Below are positions 8,637 to 17,660 of a stretch of 64,000 nt of DNA, piece after piece. Origin of the DNA: Psychroserpens burtonensis DSM 12212 (lineage in GTDB: Bacteria; Bacteroidota; Bacteroidia; Flavobacteriales; Flavobacteriaceae); assembly GCF_000425305.1 (NCBI RefSeq), contig NZ_AUDE01000025.1:1-64000 (forward strand). The letters are read 5' to 3'. A program made the position numbers and the translations under genes. The notes under the pieces were generated by a model. That model saw only the letters and a program-made list of their open reading frames with translations. It was not told the DNA's origin and made no database searches. Within the stretch, counting starts at the first letter, position 1. Each line of letters starts with the position of its first letter.

Positions 8637-9632
8637 CTATTTTACCGTTAAATTGCATATTAAATCCAAAAGTCTACTAGAGTAGCCAGTTTCATTATCA
8701 TACCAACCAACAATTTTAACCATGTTACCAATGACAGATGTCATTTGAGAATCAAAGATGCAAGAATGTGTGTTACCAACAATATCAATGGATACAATTG
8801 GATCTTCTGTATATTCAAGAATATTTTTTAAGTACGTATCTGCTGCTTCTTTAAAGGCTAGGTTAATTTCCTCTATGGAGACTGTTTTTTCTACATTAAA
8901 CGTAATATCGGTTAATGAGCCATTAGCAACGGGAACTCTAATGCCACAACCACCAATGACCTCTGACAATTCAGGAAAAATTTTAGTTAGTGCCTTTGCA
9001 GCTCCAGTGGTCGTTGGCACAATAGATTGTCCTGCAGCTCTTGCGCGTCGGAGATCTTTGTGAGGTTGATCATGTAAACTTTGATCTGTTGTGTAAGAAT
9101 GTATAGTCGTAATATACGCTTGTTTTACGCCACATAAATTGTTTATAACAGAGATCATTGGCGCAGCATTGTTAGTGGTACATGATGCATTAGAGATAAT
9201 TAATTCGGTACCATCAATATCTTTATCATTAACTCCTAGAACAACTGTTTTAATATCATCTTCAACAGGTGGAACCGATAGAATAACCTTCTTAGCTCCA
9301 TTTGTGATATGATGTTTCAGGACTTTAGACGTTTTAAACTTCCCAGTAGATTCTATAACAAAATCTACGTCATAAGGTGACCAATCAATTAAACTGGGGT
9401 GATCTTTATTGAGAAGTTTAATTGATCTGCTATTTAGAATGATAGAGTCTTCCGAATAAGAAATCTCATGTTTTGAAACACCATGAATGCTATCATACTT
9501 TAATAAGTGACTTAGTGTCCTAGCATCTGCAAGATCATTAATGGCTACAACTTGAATGTCATCTCTGTCTTGAATTAGTCTAAAAACACGACGACCTATG
9601 CGTCCAAAACCATTAATTGCAACACGAATCAT
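8637..9632 (-). CDS. gap: Type I glyceraldehyde-3-phosphate dehydrogenase
   Basis: Oxidises and phosphorylates glyceraldehyde-3-phosphate to 1,3-bisphosphoglycerate. The 331-residue length is standard. Seen are the N-terminal NAD-binding INGFGRIGR, an acidic INDLAD (31-36) after strand 2 that favours NAD over NADP, the catalytic Cys151 in SNASCTTN, the base His in TTIHSYT, and WYDNETGYSSR near the end. Its ATG overlaps the lipA stop codon by one base (TAATG), so it is translationally coupled behind lipA. Whether it is the main glycolytic enzyme or a second copy cannot be told from this window. Confidence 0.96.
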   Translation of the reverse strand: MIRVAINGFGRIGRRVFRLIQDRDDIQVVAINDLADARTLSHLLKYDSIHGVSKHEISYSEDSIILNSRSIKLLNKDHPSLIDWSPYDVDFVIESTGKFKTSKVLKHHITNGAKKVILSVPPVEDDIKTVVLGVNDKDIDGTELIISNASCTTNNAAPMISVINNLCGVKQAYITTIHSYTTDQSLHDQPHKDLRRARAAGQSIVPTTTGAAKALTKIFPELSEVIGGCGIRVPVANGSLTDITFNVEKTVSIEEINLAFKEAADTYLKNILEYTEDPIVSIDIVGNTHSCIFDSQMTSVIGNMVKIVGWYDNETGYSSRLLDLICNLTVK

Positions 9633-10510
9633 TAATTGATATGTTTTTGAGCCTTGTATGATGATCTTACTAAAGCGCTACTTTCTACATGTCGAAATCC
9701 TAAGTCAAGGCCAATCGCTCTATATTCTTCAAATTGATCGGGTTCAATAAATAATTTTACCGGTAAATGCTTTTTACTAGGCTGTAAATATTGGCCTATG
9801 GTCACTACATCAACATCATTAGCTCTTAAATCGTGAAGGGTTTCAATGACTTCTTCGCGCTTTTCCCCTAAGCCTAGCATAATTCCAGATTTAGTTCTGC
9901 GCTGACCTTGTTGCTTTAAATATTTAAGCACACTTAGACTTTTGTCGTACTTGGCTTGTATGCGAACCTCACGCGTTAAACGTCTTACAGTTTCAATATT
10001 ATGTGATACCACTTCTGGGGCAACATCAATAATTCTATCTATATGTTGTTCTATACCTTGAAAGTCTGGGATTAATGTTTCTAGTGTTGTATTTGGGTTC
10101 ATTCGTCTCACTGCTTTTACAGTTTCGCTCCACATAATACTTCCCATATCTTTAAGGTCGTCTCTATCTACGCTTGTTAAAACAGCATGTTTGATACCCA
10201 TAATCTTAATAGATCGTGCTACTTTTTCTGGTTCGTCCCAATCTACGGTTTCTGGTCGTCCAGTTTTAACTCCACAAAATCCGCAAGAACGGGTACAAAC
10301 ATTTCCTAAAATCATAAACGTTGCTGTACCTTCTCCCCAACATTCGCCCATATTAGGACAACTTCCAGAAGTACATATGGTATTCAATTTGTACTTGTCA
10401 ACAAGACTTCTTAATTCGGTATATTTTTTTCCTGTAGGTAATTTGACTCGCAACCATTTTGGTTTTGGTTGACGTTCAACAATAGGCTTTGATAAGATTT
10501 TTGTATCCAT
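9632..10510 (-). CDS. lipA: Lipoyl synthase LipA
   Basis: Radical SAM enzyme that inserts two sulfurs into octanoyl groups on lipoyl domains of 2-oxoacid dehydrogenases and the glycine cleavage H protein. Both 4Fe-4S sites are intact. The auxiliary cluster cysteines are Cys46, Cys51 and Cys57 ([12 protein letters not shown]). The radical SAM cluster is CTRSCGFC at Cys72, Cys76 and Cys79. The conserved C-terminal serine motif is SSALVRSSY. Length is 292 residues, as expected. First gene of a two-gene unit with gap. Confidence 0.97.
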   Translation of the reverse strand: MDTKILSKPIVERQPKPKWLRVKLPTGKKYTELRSLVDKYKLNTICTSGSCPNMGECWGEGTATFMILGNVCTRSCGFCGVKTGRPETVDWDEPEKVARSIKIMGIKHAVLTSVDRDDLKDMGSIMWSETVKAVRRMNPNTTLETLIPDFQGIEQHIDRIIDVAPEVVSHNIETVRRLTREVRIQAKYDKSLSVLKYLKQQGQRRTKSGIMLGLGEKREEVIETLHDLRANDVDVVTIGQYLQPSKKHLPVKLFIEPDQFEEYRAIGLDLGFRHVESSALVRSSYKAQKHIN

Positions 10511-10534
10511 TTACACTATTTATAGATTGCATTG

Positions 10535-10542
10535 CAAAGATA
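10535..10542 (-). promoter_or_regulatory. -7 element upstream of lipA-gap
   Basis: TATCTTTG on the minus strand, 24 bases before the lipA start codon. It fits TAnnTTTG, with no recognisable TTG at the right distance. Confidence 0.45.
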
Positions 10543-10554
10543 CAAAGTATAAAG

Positions 10555-11778
10555 TTAATTAGATGTATTTAGAGTGGTGAGATACCAAATGCTAAAACCT
10601 ATTAAAAAAAGAATTCCTAACCAACTCAATATGTGAAGTGCAGTGCTTGGTTGCCATTCTTTTGGCGTATGCCTACTACTAATTAATCTATAATTAATTA
10701 TCGCATAAAAAGGTGCGGTTAAGAAGGATAAAACTGTTGCTAATTTAATAAGAAAAATCATATCAGACTTAAAGAAAAAGAATATTAGAATGGTTCCTGA
10801 AATCAAGATTAAAATCCATAATAAATAGGGTTGTCTCAATACTTTCCCAAAAAGAAGTTCTGTGGTTTTCGCCATTGCTCTTGGCGAGGCGTCAAGAGTC
10901 GTAAGTGTTGTGCTAAACATTGTTATGAACGCAGCAATAGCTATAAAAACATAGGACCAATTACCTAAACTTTTGGTGTACATAGAAATTAACTGATTAG
11001 AAAACTCACCGGCTTTCCCACTAAAAACTTCTTCACTATTATACATGACTAAAGCGCCTAAGCTTAAAAAGCCTAAACCTAGGACTATCGTTGTAAAGTA
11101 GCCAACGTTAAAATCGAAAAGTGTTGATTTGACCGTATAATCTTTTTCGGTTTTTTGTTTCTCTATAGCCCAAATAGAGTGCCAAATTGAAATATCTAAA
11201 GGTGCGGGCATCCAGCCCATGAATGCTATTAAGAACCCAAACTCCAAAGTGCTTGGAAATACCTGAGTTAAAGATAACGTCTGATTTGAATTTTTAAAAG
11301 CAAAAAATACGGCTACGACAGTACTAATTGTTAATGTGATAATAATAAACTTGATGAGTTTATCTAGAAAACTGTACCTACCTATAATTAGTATAAAGAA
11401 ACAGATAGACAGGATGATGACTGTCCAAATTTCTGTAGAGATGAAATCGCCAAAAATAGAAGTTGCTAATCCAGCAGTCACTATTGTTACTGCAGTTTGG
11501 ATTGTAAACATGGTGGCAAATGTGAGAATAAAGTAAATAATTAAGATGCCGTTACCTAGTTTTTTATAACCATCGAGAAGTGTTTCTCCAGTTGCCATGG
11601 CATAACGAGGACCAAATTGAAAAAAAGGATATTTAAAAATATTGACTAGCACTAGAGCCCAAATTAGTCCAAAACCAAAGTCTGCCCCAGCTCTTGTAGA
11701 TTGCACGAGATGCGAAACACCTATTGCAGCACCTGCAAATAATAAACCTGGACCTATTTTTTTGAGATTAAAAGTCAT
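10555..11778 (-). CDS. Divergent NRAMP-family membrane transporter
   Basis: A 407-residue integral membrane protein with about 11 hydrophobic helices. The beginning (GPGLLFAGAAIGVSHLVQST then RAGADFGFGL) resembles NRAMP transmembrane helix 1. However, the metal-binding DPGN of helix 1 reads AAIGVSHL, and the helix 6 MPH motif reads GWMPAPLD. These replacements mean Mn2+/Fe2+ transport should not be assumed; another divalent ion or substrate is possible. The gene is translationally coupled to the upstream sigma factor gene (TAATG overlap at 11778). Confidence 0.75.
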   Translation of the reverse strand: MTFNLKKIGPGLLFAGAAIGVSHLVQSTRAGADFGFGLIWALVLVNIFKYPFFQFGPRYAMATGETLLDGYKKLGNGILIIYFILTFATMFTIQTAVTIVTAGLATSIFGDFISTEIWTVIILSICFFILIIGRYSFLDKLIKFIIITLTISTVVAVFFAFKNSNQTLSLTQVFPSTLEFGFLIAFMGWMPAPLDISIWHSIWAIEKQKTEKDYTVKSTLFDFNVGYFTTIVLGLGFLSLGALVMYNSEEVFSGKAGEFSNQLISMYTKSLGNWSYVFIAIAAFITMFSTTLTTLDASPRAMAKTTELLFGKVLRQPYLLWILILISGTILIFFFFKSDMIFLIKLATVLSFLTAPFYAIINYRLISSRHTPKEWQPSTALHILSWLGILFLIGFSIWYLTTLNTSN

Positions 11779-12326
11779 TATTCCTTCTTGATAATCGCTG
11801 CTAATAGCTTTTTAGCACGTAGAAGCTTCACTTTTACATTATTTATTGGCTCATCTAATTGCTCAGATATTTCTTTGTAGCTTAATTCTTGAAAGTATCT
11901 CAAATTAATAACCTCTTGATAGTGAGGTTTTAGTTTTTTGATATCACGAAGTAATTTAGCTAAATTCTGCTCGGTGATGAGTTTGTCTTCAGGTGATGGC
12001 GATTTATCAATAATACTGTAATACTCATTGTCTTTATCTGTATTAGACTGACTAGAAATAGTTGATTTTTGTTTTCTTACTAAATCAATATGAATGTTTT
12101 TGGAAATGGTAACCAGCCATGTTTTAAATTCATAATCCTCATTATAAGTATGAATTTTATCAAACGCTTTTGAAAATGTTTGTATGGTAATATCTTCTGC
12201 ATCATTTTCGTTTTCGGTACGTTTTAATTGAAACCCGAAAACTGTATTCCAAAACCTATCTAATAAGAAATTAAAAGCAACTTGGTCATTCTTTTTGGCT
12301 TTTACTATCGCGTCTTTTACTTCCAA
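11778..12326 (-). CDS. ECF-type RNA polymerase sigma factor
   Basis: A 182-residue sigma-70 family protein with region 2 (about 15-85; AEDITIQTFSKAF and TWLVTISKN) and region 4 (about 120-178; YQEVINLRYFQELSYKEIS, a helix-turn-helix). It lacks regions 1 and 3, so it is extracytoplasmic-function type. No anti-sigma gene is adjacent. Instead it sits between a glycosyltransferase gene, which it overlaps by 10 bases, and the NRAMP-like gene, which it overlaps by 1 base. Its regulon is unknown. Confidence 0.9.
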   Translation of the reverse strand: MEVKDAIVKAKKNDQVAFNFLLDRFWNTVFGFQLKRTENENDAEDITIQTFSKAFDKIHTYNEDYEFKTWLVTISKNIHIDLVRKQKSTISSQSNTDKDNEYYSIIDKSPSPEDKLITEQNLAKLLRDIKKLKPHYQEVINLRYFQELSYKEISEQLDEPINNVKVKLLRAKKLLAAIIKKE

Positions 12327-13429
12327 TGTTTTGGTTTTGATGAGAGATTTTGCATAAATATAAAGAATTGAAGAAGAACTAATAAGAATTCTAAGATTGG
12401 AGCGTAAATGAGTAAGTTTTTTTCGTCAAGTTTTGCAGATGCAAAAAATAGCGTTGTATATTGAATGATGAAGCGCAACAATATTAAACCTAAAACTAAT
12501 TCCCATTTATAGCAGAAACTTATTATAATTATAGCTAAGGCCCAAAAGAGAAATTGTGAACAATAGAATAAAGAGAGCAAGATTTTATGTTTTAGCTTGT
12601 AGTGAGATGCTGTACTAATATGTCTTCTTTTTTGTAGTAACCAAGATTTGAATGTTTTCTTTGGAATAGACTCTGTAAAACTATTTTTTGAAATACAAAT
12701 TACGGTATTTTTTGGAGTAGCTGTTTGATTGACGAATAAGTCATCATCTCCAGATTTTATATTCATATGGTTCATAAAACCGTTGGCTTCAAAAAATAGC
12801 TCTTTTCTGTAGGCCAAATTTCTTCCTACAGCCATATATGGCAATCCAATATTTGTATATGAAAAATATTGAACTGCTGTCATGAATGTTTCAAACCTAA
12901 TAAGTAAATTAAGGAGCGATCCTTTTATTTTTTGATAAGGGCCATAACCCAAAACAAGGGTTTTTTCAGGGTCAAACCTTGCACTCATTTCATTGATCCA
13001 ATGTTTGGACATGGGTTTGCAATCGGCATCTGTAAATAATAAAGTATTATATTTTGCTGCTTTGATGCCTAATGTTAAAGCATATTTTTTGTTACCCCAA
13101 AATTTTTCTAGCGGTTGTACATTAACAATTTTTATATGCTCATTATCATTTTTGAAAGCTTCCATAACTTTCAAAGTTTTATCGCAAGAACTGTCGTTTA
13201 TAAGGACAACTTCAAAAGTTGGATAGGACTGAGATAGTATAAAAGGTAAGTTTTTTTTTAAATTTTTAGCTTCATTTTTCGCACAAATAATAACAGAAAC
13301 AGGTTGGTGGGAATTAGAAACGTTGTTTTGTTTTGTTGCAGCAAATTTTCCGAAGATAAAACCGTAGAACACAAGTTGGACGCTAACAATAACAATAAAG
13401 GCGTATAATAGAACCTCAAAAATGATCAT
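12317..13429 (-). CDS. Membrane-bound family 2 glycosyltransferase
   Basis: A 370-residue GT2 enzyme. One N-terminal transmembrane helix precedes the GT-A domain (about 42-270), which contains VSVIICAKNEA, the nucleotide-sugar site LINDSS, the metal-binding TDADC, the catalytic-region SGDDDLF and a QKRRH motif similar to QxxRW. Two or three transmembrane helices follow. This layout suits a processive or lipid-linked transferase at the inner membrane. Donor and acceptor are unknown. It is followed at once by the ECF sigma gene and preceded by a small membrane protein gene. Confidence 0.88.
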   Translation of the reverse strand: MIIFEVLLYAFIVIVSVQLVFYGFIFGKFAATKQNNVSNSHQPVSVIICAKNEAKNLKKNLPFILSQSYPTFEVVLINDSSCDKTLKVMEAFKNDNEHIKIVNVQPLEKFWGNKKYALTLGIKAAKYNTLLFTDADCKPMSKHWINEMSARFDPEKTLVLGYGPYQKIKGSLLNLLIRFETFMTAVQYFSYTNIGLPYMAVGRNLAYRKELFFEANGFMNHMNIKSGDDDLFVNQTATPKNTVICISKNSFTESIPKKTFKSWLLQKRRHISTASHYKLKHKILLSLFYCSQFLFWALAIIIISFCYKWELVLGLILLRFIIQYTTLFFASAKLDEKNLLIYAPILEFLLVLLQFFIFMQNLSSKPKHWK

Positions 13430-13435
13430 TAACTA

Positions 13436-13639
13436 TTACGAGTGTTGAGGTTCGTCGCAGTTTTCAAATTGGTCAGCAGATTTTCCACAGAAACCACAAG
13501 CTTCACCTTCTTGATTGATCATAGGGTTTTGGCTAGCGCATGTGCCAGCAAATTTTCCGTCTTTTTTAGCCCAAATTTTAATTGCAATACCTGCGACACC
13601 AAGACTTAAAAGAATGAATGTAATTAATAGGAGTTTCAT
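13436..13639 (-). CDS. Small conserved membrane or secreted protein
   Basis: 67 residues: an N-terminal hydrophobic helix (about 3-22), then a short polar tail with four cysteines (GTCASQNP, then EACGFCGKSADQFENC). The CGFCG element could bind a metal or form disulfides. Short proteins like this are common in flavobacteria without assigned function. The gene ends 6 bases before the glycosyltransferase gene and has its own upstream -7 element, so it probably leads that operon. Confidence 0.7.
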   Translation of the reverse strand: MKLLLITFILLSLGVAGIAIKIWAKKDGKFAGTCASQNPMINQEGEACGFCGKSADQFENCDEPQHS

Positions 13640-13658
13640 CTATGTTTAATTGTTTCTG

Positions 13659-13666
13659 CAAAGGTA
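13659..13666 (-). promoter_or_regulatory. -7 element for the small membrane protein operon
   Basis: TACCTTTG on the minus strand, 19 bases upstream of the start at 13639. It probably drives the small protein, glycosyltransferase, sigma factor and NRAMP-like genes. Confidence 0.45.
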
Positions 13667-13767
13667 AAGATTATCTATGTTTTATCATAGAGATTAACAA
13701 ATTGAAGTTATTACAATTAAAACAGCTATTTTTGATAATTCAAAAGTGGCTTTTTTTTTAACTATTT

Positions 13768-14568
13768 TTAATTATTCCTGCTTTTAAGCTCAATTTCTGC
13801 AACAGGTTCTTCGTTTAAATTTGTTTTATTATCCTTCTTAGATCCAATTCTAATACTTAAACCAAGCGCATTTTCCAAATAAGGTAAATTTTGCATCTTT
13901 CTTTCAGATGGATCTATAACTCCAAGACTAACAAGGTCTTCTTCCATTTGAGCCCAAACTTCATAAAACTGATCTTCTCCTAATTGTGGTAAAGACACAA
14001 CATCAATCATAGATGTCTTTTCAACAGCATTGATGTAGGCAACAGTTTTTAAGTTTTTAGCGCGAGCATTTCCTCTTAGCACATATTTTTCGGTTTCTGG
14101 ATTATTCAGTTTCATAAACTGACGCATCACATCATCAAGTTTTTGATTGTTGATTTCTATATCACTTCGTAAGTCAAATATTTCATCTACAACAACTTGA
14201 TTTTCATTACGTAACTCGTTATTTTGTTGATACATCATATATGAAGCACCAGCGAAAAGTAAAGCTATAATGCTTGCAGCAATACTATACCAAGGGGTTT
14301 TACGATGTGAAGTCTCCATTTGAATTACAGCAGTAGCATCTTCATTAACTTCATTTAGTATTTGGTCTAAAATAAATTTAGGAGTTTCTACGGCATCAAC
14401 TTGAGCCAAAATTTGAAGATGATCTTGCAGTTTTAGATACTCATTTTTAACTTCTTGGTAAGTGTCAATATAATGTTCTACTTTTAGACTATCTGAAGCA
14501 GAAATGTCATCTAGTATGTATTTATCTAGTAAACCAGATTTAAAAAATGTATGTAATTTTTTTTCCAT
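13768..14568 (-). CDS. RskA-type anti-sigma factor
   Basis: A 266-residue membrane protein. A cytoplasmic N-terminal region (about 1-85) should bind the sigma factor, a transmembrane helix (about 92-112) follows, then a short coiled coil and a periplasmic RskA-like domain (about 165-255, with QFYEVWAQ and SLGVID). It starts 2 bases after the stop of the upstream ECF sigma gene, the standard pairing in which the anti-sigma factor holds its sigma factor at the membrane until a signal triggers release. The inducing signal is not evident. Confidence 0.88.
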   Translation of the reverse strand: MEKKLHTFFKSGLLDKYILDDISASDSLKVEHYIDTYQEVKNEYLKLQDHLQILAQVDAVETPKFILDQILNEVNEDATAVIQMETSHRKTPWYSIAASIIALLFAGASYMMYQQNNELRNENQVVVDEIFDLRSDIEINNQKLDDVMRQFMKLNNPETEKYVLRGNARAKNLKTVAYINAVEKTSMIDVVSLPQLGEDQFYEVWAQMEEDLVSLGVIDPSERKMQNLPYLENALGLSIRIGSKKDNKTNLNEEPVAEIELKSRNN

Positions 14569-14570
14569 TT

Positions 14571-15110
14571 TTATTTTTTTTCTGGATCGTAAACTTTTTT
14601 AAGTTCTCGCAGTCCAATTTTTAATCTAGACTTAATAGTGCCTAATGGGATATCTAACCCATCACTAGCTTCTTGTTGGGTCATCCCTTCAAAAAACAAG
14701 GCTTTCAAAACGATTTGATATTTCTCGTCTAGTCGCGCAACATGCTCTTTTAAATCTAACACATCTTGATTTAAATTTGCTGTTGGTAAAATATATACGT
14801 TTGATTTATCAATTTGGACTTCTTTTTCAAATCTATTATTAAAACTTCTTAATTTATCAATGGCAGTATTTTTTGCTATTCTGTATAGCCATGTAAATAA
14901 TTTAGCTTTTTTTGAATCATACTTTTTAGCATTTTTCCAGACTTTGATAAATGTTTCTTGAAGGGCATCTTGAGCTAATTCTTCGTTAATAGTTACTTTT
15001 AAAATTACACCATATAGACTGTCTGAATAATTTTCATAAAGAAGATTAAGTGCTTTTTTATCGCCATTTGCGAGTAATTCTACTATTTGTTGTTCTAACG
15101 AAGTGCTCAA
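14571..15110 (-). CDS. ECF sigma factor paired with an anti-sigma factor
   Basis: 179 residues with sigma region 2 (about 22-92; DALQETFIKVWKNA, then FTWLYRIAKNTAIDKLR) and region 4 (about 120-172; EGMTQQEASDGLDIPLGTIKS form). The pattern resembles SigK-like ECF factors, matching the RskA-type partner downstream. The reading begins with a TTG codon; an in-frame stop lies two codons upstream, so no longer start exists, and the next ATG would cut into the conserved N-terminus. Start by TTG may keep its level low. Target genes are not visible here. Confidence 0.88.
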   Translation of the reverse strand: MSTSLEQQIVELLANGDKKALNLLYENYSDSLYGVILKVTINEELAQDALQETFIKVWKNAKKYDSKKAKLFTWLYRIAKNTAIDKLRSFNNRFEKEVQIDKSNVYILPTANLNQDVLDLKEHVARLDEKYQIVLKALFFEGMTQQEASDGLDIPLGTIKSRLKIGLRELKKVYDPEKK

Positions 15111-15323
15111 AAATTATGTGTTAAAATATTTTTTTAAAAAAACAGGTTGTGAAACGTCTAAAATTAGGTTTCAATCGTACATATGCTAAAACGGTAAAAT
15201 TAGTAAAATAATACTAAAATAAAATTTAATCCATTAACATATAATTTCTATGGAATAGAATTTTTTTCTTCCAAAAGGAAAATTGATTAATAGCATTCTC
15301 AATACTGTTCTATAGTAAATATT

Positions 15324-15350
15324 AGCCTCATTAACTTGAGGCTTTTTCTT
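15324..15350. terminator. Terminator-like hairpin between murB and the sigma gene
   Basis: Seven-base perfect stem (AGCCTCA 15324-15330, TGAGGCT 15337-15343) with a 6-base loop. The T-run follows on the plus strand although both neighbouring genes are on the minus strand. Its likely job is ending murB transcription, but the weak minus-strand tail makes this uncertain. Confidence 0.4.
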
Positions 15351-16362
15351 ATAAAATATTTACTTCAGCTTCAATATGAATTCCAAAAATTCTTACAATA
15401 GTTTTTTGAATTAATTTTGAAAGTTCTAGAATGTCCTTTCCGCTTGCACCACCATAATTGACTAGTACTAAAGCCTGTTTTTTATGAACACCATAATTGT
15501 CAAATGTTTTCCCCTTAAAGCCAGCTTGTTCTATAAGCCAGCCTGCGGGAACTTTTGTTTCGGTTTTTGAAATTATATAATGAGGTACATCAGGGAAGTT
15601 TTTCTGAAGTTTCAAAAATTCTTTTTTTGTAATTACCGGATTTTTAAAAAAACTTCCACAATTTCCAATCTCTTTTGGGTTTGGAAGTTTACTTTCTCTA
15701 ATCGTAATTACTGCTTTAGACACATCTTGAATTGTTGGTTGATCGATATTCATGTTTTCTAATTCTGAAGTAATCGCTCCATAATTAGTATAAAGTTTAT
15801 GCGTATTTGCAGTTAATTTAAAGGTGACATTCAAGATAATGAAGTCATCCTTGACTTGTTGCTTAAAAATCGAATTTCGATACCCAAACTCACATTCAGT
15901 ATTAGAGAATGTTTCTACGTCTAAAGTATTTAAATTTAGAGCGTCACAAGAGTGAAAAGTATCTTTCAATTCAACACCATAAGCACCTATATTTTGAATA
16001 GGACTTGTGCCGACATTTCCAGGAATTAATGATAAATTCTCTAATCCTCCAAAATTATGATCTAAGGTCCAAAGGACAAACTCGTGCCAGTTTTCGCCAG
16101 CTTGACATTTAATAAATACATCATTTTCAGTTTGCTCTAATACAGTTTTACCTTTTATATTTAAATGAATTACTAACGCAGCTATATCTTTAGTAAGTAA
16201 CATATTGCTACCTCCTCCTAAAATAAATTTCTGCGAAAATTTTTCCGAAGAGAAAATAGATTTTAGATCATCTACCGAGTTGACCGATACAAAGTGTTTT
16301 GCCTTGACATCAATCCCAAAGGTATTGTAAGATTTTAAAGATATGTCGTTTTGAATTTGCAC
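15349..16362 (-). CDS. murB: UDP-N-acetylmuramate dehydrogenase MurB
   Basis: FAD-dependent reductase that converts UDP-GlcNAc-enolpyruvate to UDP-MurNAc in peptidoglycan precursor synthesis. The 337-residue length and the late insertion (NYGAITSE) indicate the type I form found in E. coli. Visible motifs are the FAD-binding ILGGGSNML, LIPGNVGTSPIQNIGAYG, the catalytic serine in GNCGSFFKNP, AGWLIEQAGFKG, and the final glutamate in IEAEVNIL. Its ATG overlaps by one base the stop codon of the upstream aminotransferase gene. Confidence 0.97.
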   Translation of the reverse strand: MQIQNDISLKSYNTFGIDVKAKHFVSVNSVDDLKSIFSSEKFSQKFILGGGSNMLLTKDIAALVIHLNIKGKTVLEQTENDVFIKCQAGENWHEFVLWTLDHNFGGLENLSLIPGNVGTSPIQNIGAYGVELKDTFHSCDALNLNTLDVETFSNTECEFGYRNSIFKQQVKDDFIILNVTFKLTANTHKLYTNYGAITSELENMNIDQPTIQDVSKAVITIRESKLPNPKEIGNCGSFFKNPVITKKEFLKLQKNFPDVPHYIISKTETKVPAGWLIEQAGFKGKTFDNYGVHKKQALVLVNYGGASGKDILELSKLIQKTIVRIFGIHIEAEVNIL

Positions 16363-17552
16363 TAGTCTTTATACACTTTTAATGCTTCTTTCAAAATATG
16401 TACTGCCTTTCTTAAACTGTCTACGTTTAAAACATAAGCAATTCTAATTTGGTTTAAACCAACACCAGGAGTGCTATAAAAACCTGCTGCAGGAGCCACC
16501 ATTATTGTTTCTCCATTCAAATGAAATGATTCTAATAGCCATTGCGCAAAAGCATCACTGTTTTTAATTGGTAACTGTGCGATACAATAAAAAGCACCTT
16601 TAGGGTTACCTACTTGAACGCCCTCAATTTTATTTAACTCTTCAATTAAAACGTTACGCCTTTCTTCATATTCTATAATAACATCATCAAAATAACTTTG
16701 AGGAGTTTGTAATGCTGCTTCACTAGCTATTTGTGCTAATGTTGGTGGGCTCAATCGCGCTTGTGCAAATTTTAAAGCAGTTTTAATAACCTCTTTGTTC
16801 TTTGATACTAAGCAACCAATACGAGCGCCACACATGCTGTACCTTTTTGATACGGAGTCAATGATAATAGCATAATCTTCTAATCCTTCTTCTTGAAGAA
16901 TTGAGTAATGGGTAGCTCCATCATAGGCAAATTCTCTGTAGACTTCATCTGCAATTAAAAACAAATCATGTTTTTTTACGATACGCGCTAATTTCTTTAT
17001 TTCTTCTTTAGAATATAAATAACCCGTTGGATTCCCAGGATTGCAAATTAGAATAGCCTTCGTTTTAGGTGTAATTAATTTTTCAAACTCTTCAATAGGA
17101 GGTAATGCGAAATTATCTTCAATTTTAGAAATTACTGGAACAACTTTTACACCAGAGGCCGTTGAGAACCCGTTATAGTTTGCATAGAACGGTTCTGGAA
17201 TTATAACTTCATCATCTACATCCATAACGGTACCAAAGGCAAATAAAAGCGCTTCGCTACCACCTGTGGTTACAATAATGTCATCATGTTTAACATGAAT
17301 ATCGTTTTTCGCGTAGTAATCTGCTATTTTAATACGGTAACCTTCCGATCCTTCCGATCTCGTGTAAGCTAAAATATCTAATGAATGCACTCTAACTGCA
17401 TCCAATGCTACTTGAGGTGTTTTAATATCTGGTTGACCTATATTTAAATGATAAACTGTTTTTCCTTCTTTATATGCTTGTTCAGCAAAAGGGACTAGCT
17501 TACGTATTGGAGATTCTGGCATTGAAACTCCCTTATTAGAAATTCTTGGCAT
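16362..17552 (-). CDS. PLP-dependent class I aminotransferase
   Basis: A 396-residue fold-type I aminotransferase of the aspartate/aromatic subgroup. The PLP lysine is in DSVSKRYSMCGARIG; other family marks are NPGNPTGY, ADEVYREF and the C-terminal RIAY arginine that binds the substrate carboxylate. Annotated homologs are usually called aspartate or generic aminotransferases; the exact substrate pair is not resolvable here. Coupled to murB (TAATG) with no obvious metabolic link. A tandem CTTCCGATC-like stretch at 17341-17360 encodes conserved RSEGSEG residues and is genuine coding sequence. Confidence 0.92.
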   Translation of the reverse strand: MPRISNKGVSMPESPIRKLVPFAEQAYKEGKTVYHLNIGQPDIKTPQVALDAVRVHSLDILAYTRSEGSEGYRIKIADYYAKNDIHVKHDDIIVTTGGSEALLFAFGTVMDVDDEVIIPEPFYANYNGFSTASGVKVVPVISKIEDNFALPPIEEFEKLITPKTKAILICNPGNPTGYLYSKEEIKKLARIVKKHDLFLIADEVYREFAYDGATHYSILQEEGLEDYAIIIDSVSKRYSMCGARIGCLVSKNKEVIKTALKFAQARLSPPTLAQIASEAALQTPQSYFDDVIIEYEERRNVLIEELNKIEGVQVGNPKGAFYCIAQLPIKNSDAFAQWLLESFHLNGETIMVAPAAGFYSTPGVGLNQIRIAYVLNVDSLRKAVHILKEALKVYKD

Positions 17553-17606
17553 AATTGTGATTTAAGAATGTAAAGTTCTGAAAATAATCTTAAAGTTTAT
17601 TTAAAA

Positions 17607-17614
17607 CAAAGGTA
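17607..17614 (-). promoter_or_regulatory. -7 element for the aminotransferase-murB unit
   Basis: TACCTTTG on the minus strand, 54 bases upstream of the start codon, in the short region shared with the divergent protease gene. Confidence 0.4.
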
Positions 17615-17660
17615 AAAAACAAACTATGAAATAAAGATTTGTAACTTAGTATTTATACTT

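Noticed and set aside
17341-17360. Tandem CTTCCGATC, like the end of a sequencing adapter
   Set aside because: It is in frame within the aminotransferase gene and encodes the expected RSEGSEG residues, with no frame break, so it is natural sequence.
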